From assembly GCA_019136325.1 (NCBI GenBank), contig JAGVUJ010000132.1, positions 1 through 5,261 of the forward strand: a stretch of DNA of 5,261 bases. The letters run 5' to 3'. The notes beneath the pieces are model-generated. The model did no database searches and had not been told where the DNA came from. It saw only the letters and a list, made by a program, of their open reading frames with translations. The translations under genes and the position numbers were made by a program. The stretch is from Deltaproteobacteria bacterium. Its GTDB lineage: Bacteria > Desulfobacterota > Syntrophia > Syntrophales > Smithellaceae. Positions 4,849-5,261 of the stretch are shown in pieces (positions within the stretch are counted from its first letter, which is position 1; each line of letters begins with the position of its first letter).

Positions 4849-4942
4849 TAGAAACGGCGGGATTTACGGTAAATTGCAGCCGCCATAACAACTGCTAAAC
4901 AGCCAGCGACTCTGCGGTCTGTTTTAGCTGCGGGGTTTTTTG
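4849..4942 (+). ncRNA. Structured RNA element, copy C, upstream of the last gene
   Basis: P1: GGCGG (4856-4860) with CCGCC (4880-4884), loop ATTTACGGTAAAT able to form an extra 5-bp mini-hairpin. The 9-nt linker is ATAACAACT. S1: GCTAAAC (4894-4900) with GTTTTAGC (4921-4928, one extra T). S2: CTCTGCGG (4910-4917) with TGCGGGG (4929-4935), kept by G-U pairs where B has G-C. Six T follow (4936-4941). S1' and S2' abut as in A and B, and the shared GAAAC precedes P1. It lies about 50 nt before the ribosome site and start at 4976. No clear promoter was found just upstream, though CATAAT (4843-4848) could be a weak -10. Confidence 0.6.
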
Positions 4943-4961
4943 TTGATGGAAAAATAAAATT

Positions 4962-4968
4962 AAGGAGG
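4962..4968 (+). promoter_or_regulatory. Strong ribosome binding site of the last gene
   Basis: AAGGAGG with 7 nt before ATG 4976. The arrangement (pseudoknot, T-run, short spacer, AAGGAGG, ATG) repeats that of the gene at 3983. Confidence 0.8.
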
Positions 4969-4975
4969 AAACACC

Positions 4976-5261
4976 ATGAACAAGAAGAATGAAATCAGGA
5001 CAAAGCAAACGAACACCAAGGATGAACCGAAAGCGGAAAATACTTTACGGAAATCAGGTAAAGGTGTTTTCATGGTACGTGGAAAAGGTCAGAGTATTGA
5101 GGAATATGCACAAAATGTCATCAGGGCATTGAAGGAACAAGGATTGCTGAAGGAAAAACCAGGCATAACAGGTGGTGACGGTTCCTCGACGGAAAACGCC
5201 CTGGTAGTCAATGCTACATCAACGCAGAAGGGCGTGTCTTTGGAAAACGAATACATAGAGA
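4976..5261 (+). CDS. Small protein with shared domain, 3' end outside window
   Basis: 95 codons are visible, from ATG 4976, and the frame is open at the right edge. The first 30 residues are hydrophilic and Lys-rich (MNKKNEIRTKQTNTKDEPKA), probably disordered. Residues 31-58 (VFMVRGKGQS, IEEYAQNVIRALKEQG) look like a strand and a helix. From 66 the sequence GGDGSSTENALVVNAT, then GVSLENEYI, matches the AGGNGESIETAVIIN and GISTEYKFI blocks of the 3362-3658 protein, so the two genes share a domain. Here the domain has an added N-terminal extension. No signal peptide or membrane segment is seen. Function unknown; the shared domain in a small-gene array is compatible with an immunity or effector-linked family, unproven. 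Confidence 0.7.
   Translation, partial: MNKKNEIRTKQTNTKDEPKAENTLRKSGKGVFMVRGKGQSIEEYAQNVIRALKEQGLLKEKPGITGGDGSSTENALVVNATSTQKGVSLENEYIE

Noticed and set aside
3853..4928. GCTAAAC...GTTTAGC as integron attC sites
   Set aside because: They miss the RYYYAAC/GTTRRRY consensus at one position in each arm, the span (under 40 bp) is too short for attC, copy A has no GTT, and no integrase is seen.
3691..4942. CRISPR array or mobile-element inverted repeats
   Set aside because: Repeats are only three, diverged, unequally spaced and structured as stems with T-runs; no cas gene, transposase or target-site duplication is visible.

Overview
The window looks like an accessory, defence-flavoured segment of a Gram-negative bacterial chromosome. 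An Aat (L/F-tRNA-protein transferase) remnant, sigma70-type promoters and strong AAGGAGG ribosome binding sites fit a proteobacterium. The protein style reminded me of Desulfobacterota (old Deltaproteobacteria), but that is an impression and not proof. Base composition is patchy: the left gene is clearly more AT-rich than the middle, which fits a region assembled by transfer.

Left part (3-1252): the C-terminal part of an AIPR-family protein (abortive infection/phage resistance), cut by the window edge. It is followed by a good ribosome binding site and start codon that open only a 16-codon frame, probably the stump of a lost downstream gene. Middle-left (1318-2037): two broken genes joined head to head. 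The minus strand carries the C-terminal end of a WYL-domain regulator, and the plus strand carries the C-terminal half of aat. Both lack their 5' halves, and the junction lies at about 1700-1711. Both long open frames across this region are therefore chimeras of one real half and one antisense half.

Middle (2054-3236): a complete class II Fic AMP-transferase (DUF4172 type N-terminus, Fic core, C-terminal winged helix). It sits behind a perfect-consensus promoter (TTGACA, 16 bp, TATAAT) threaded with three ATGAAGC half-sites, which suggests autoregulation.

Right part (3362-5261): a same-strand array of small genes of unknown function. The first (3362-3658) and last (4976 to the edge) share a domain. 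Between lie a two-gene unit (3983-4423, 4437-4781) and a hairpin terminator. Three copies of a previously unrecognised-looking RNA element (about 3691-3790, 3806-3903, 4849-4942) punctuate the array. Each has a GC hairpin, a roughly 10-nt linker, an H-type pseudoknot whose second stem abuts a U-tract, and then a small gene with a strong Shine-Dalgarno (A and B are in tandem before one gene, C precedes the next). Paired positions differ between copies in ways that keep pairing. This repeated element-plus-small-gene layout is the most interesting thing here; it could be a riboregulator, a small RNA or a cassette boundary.
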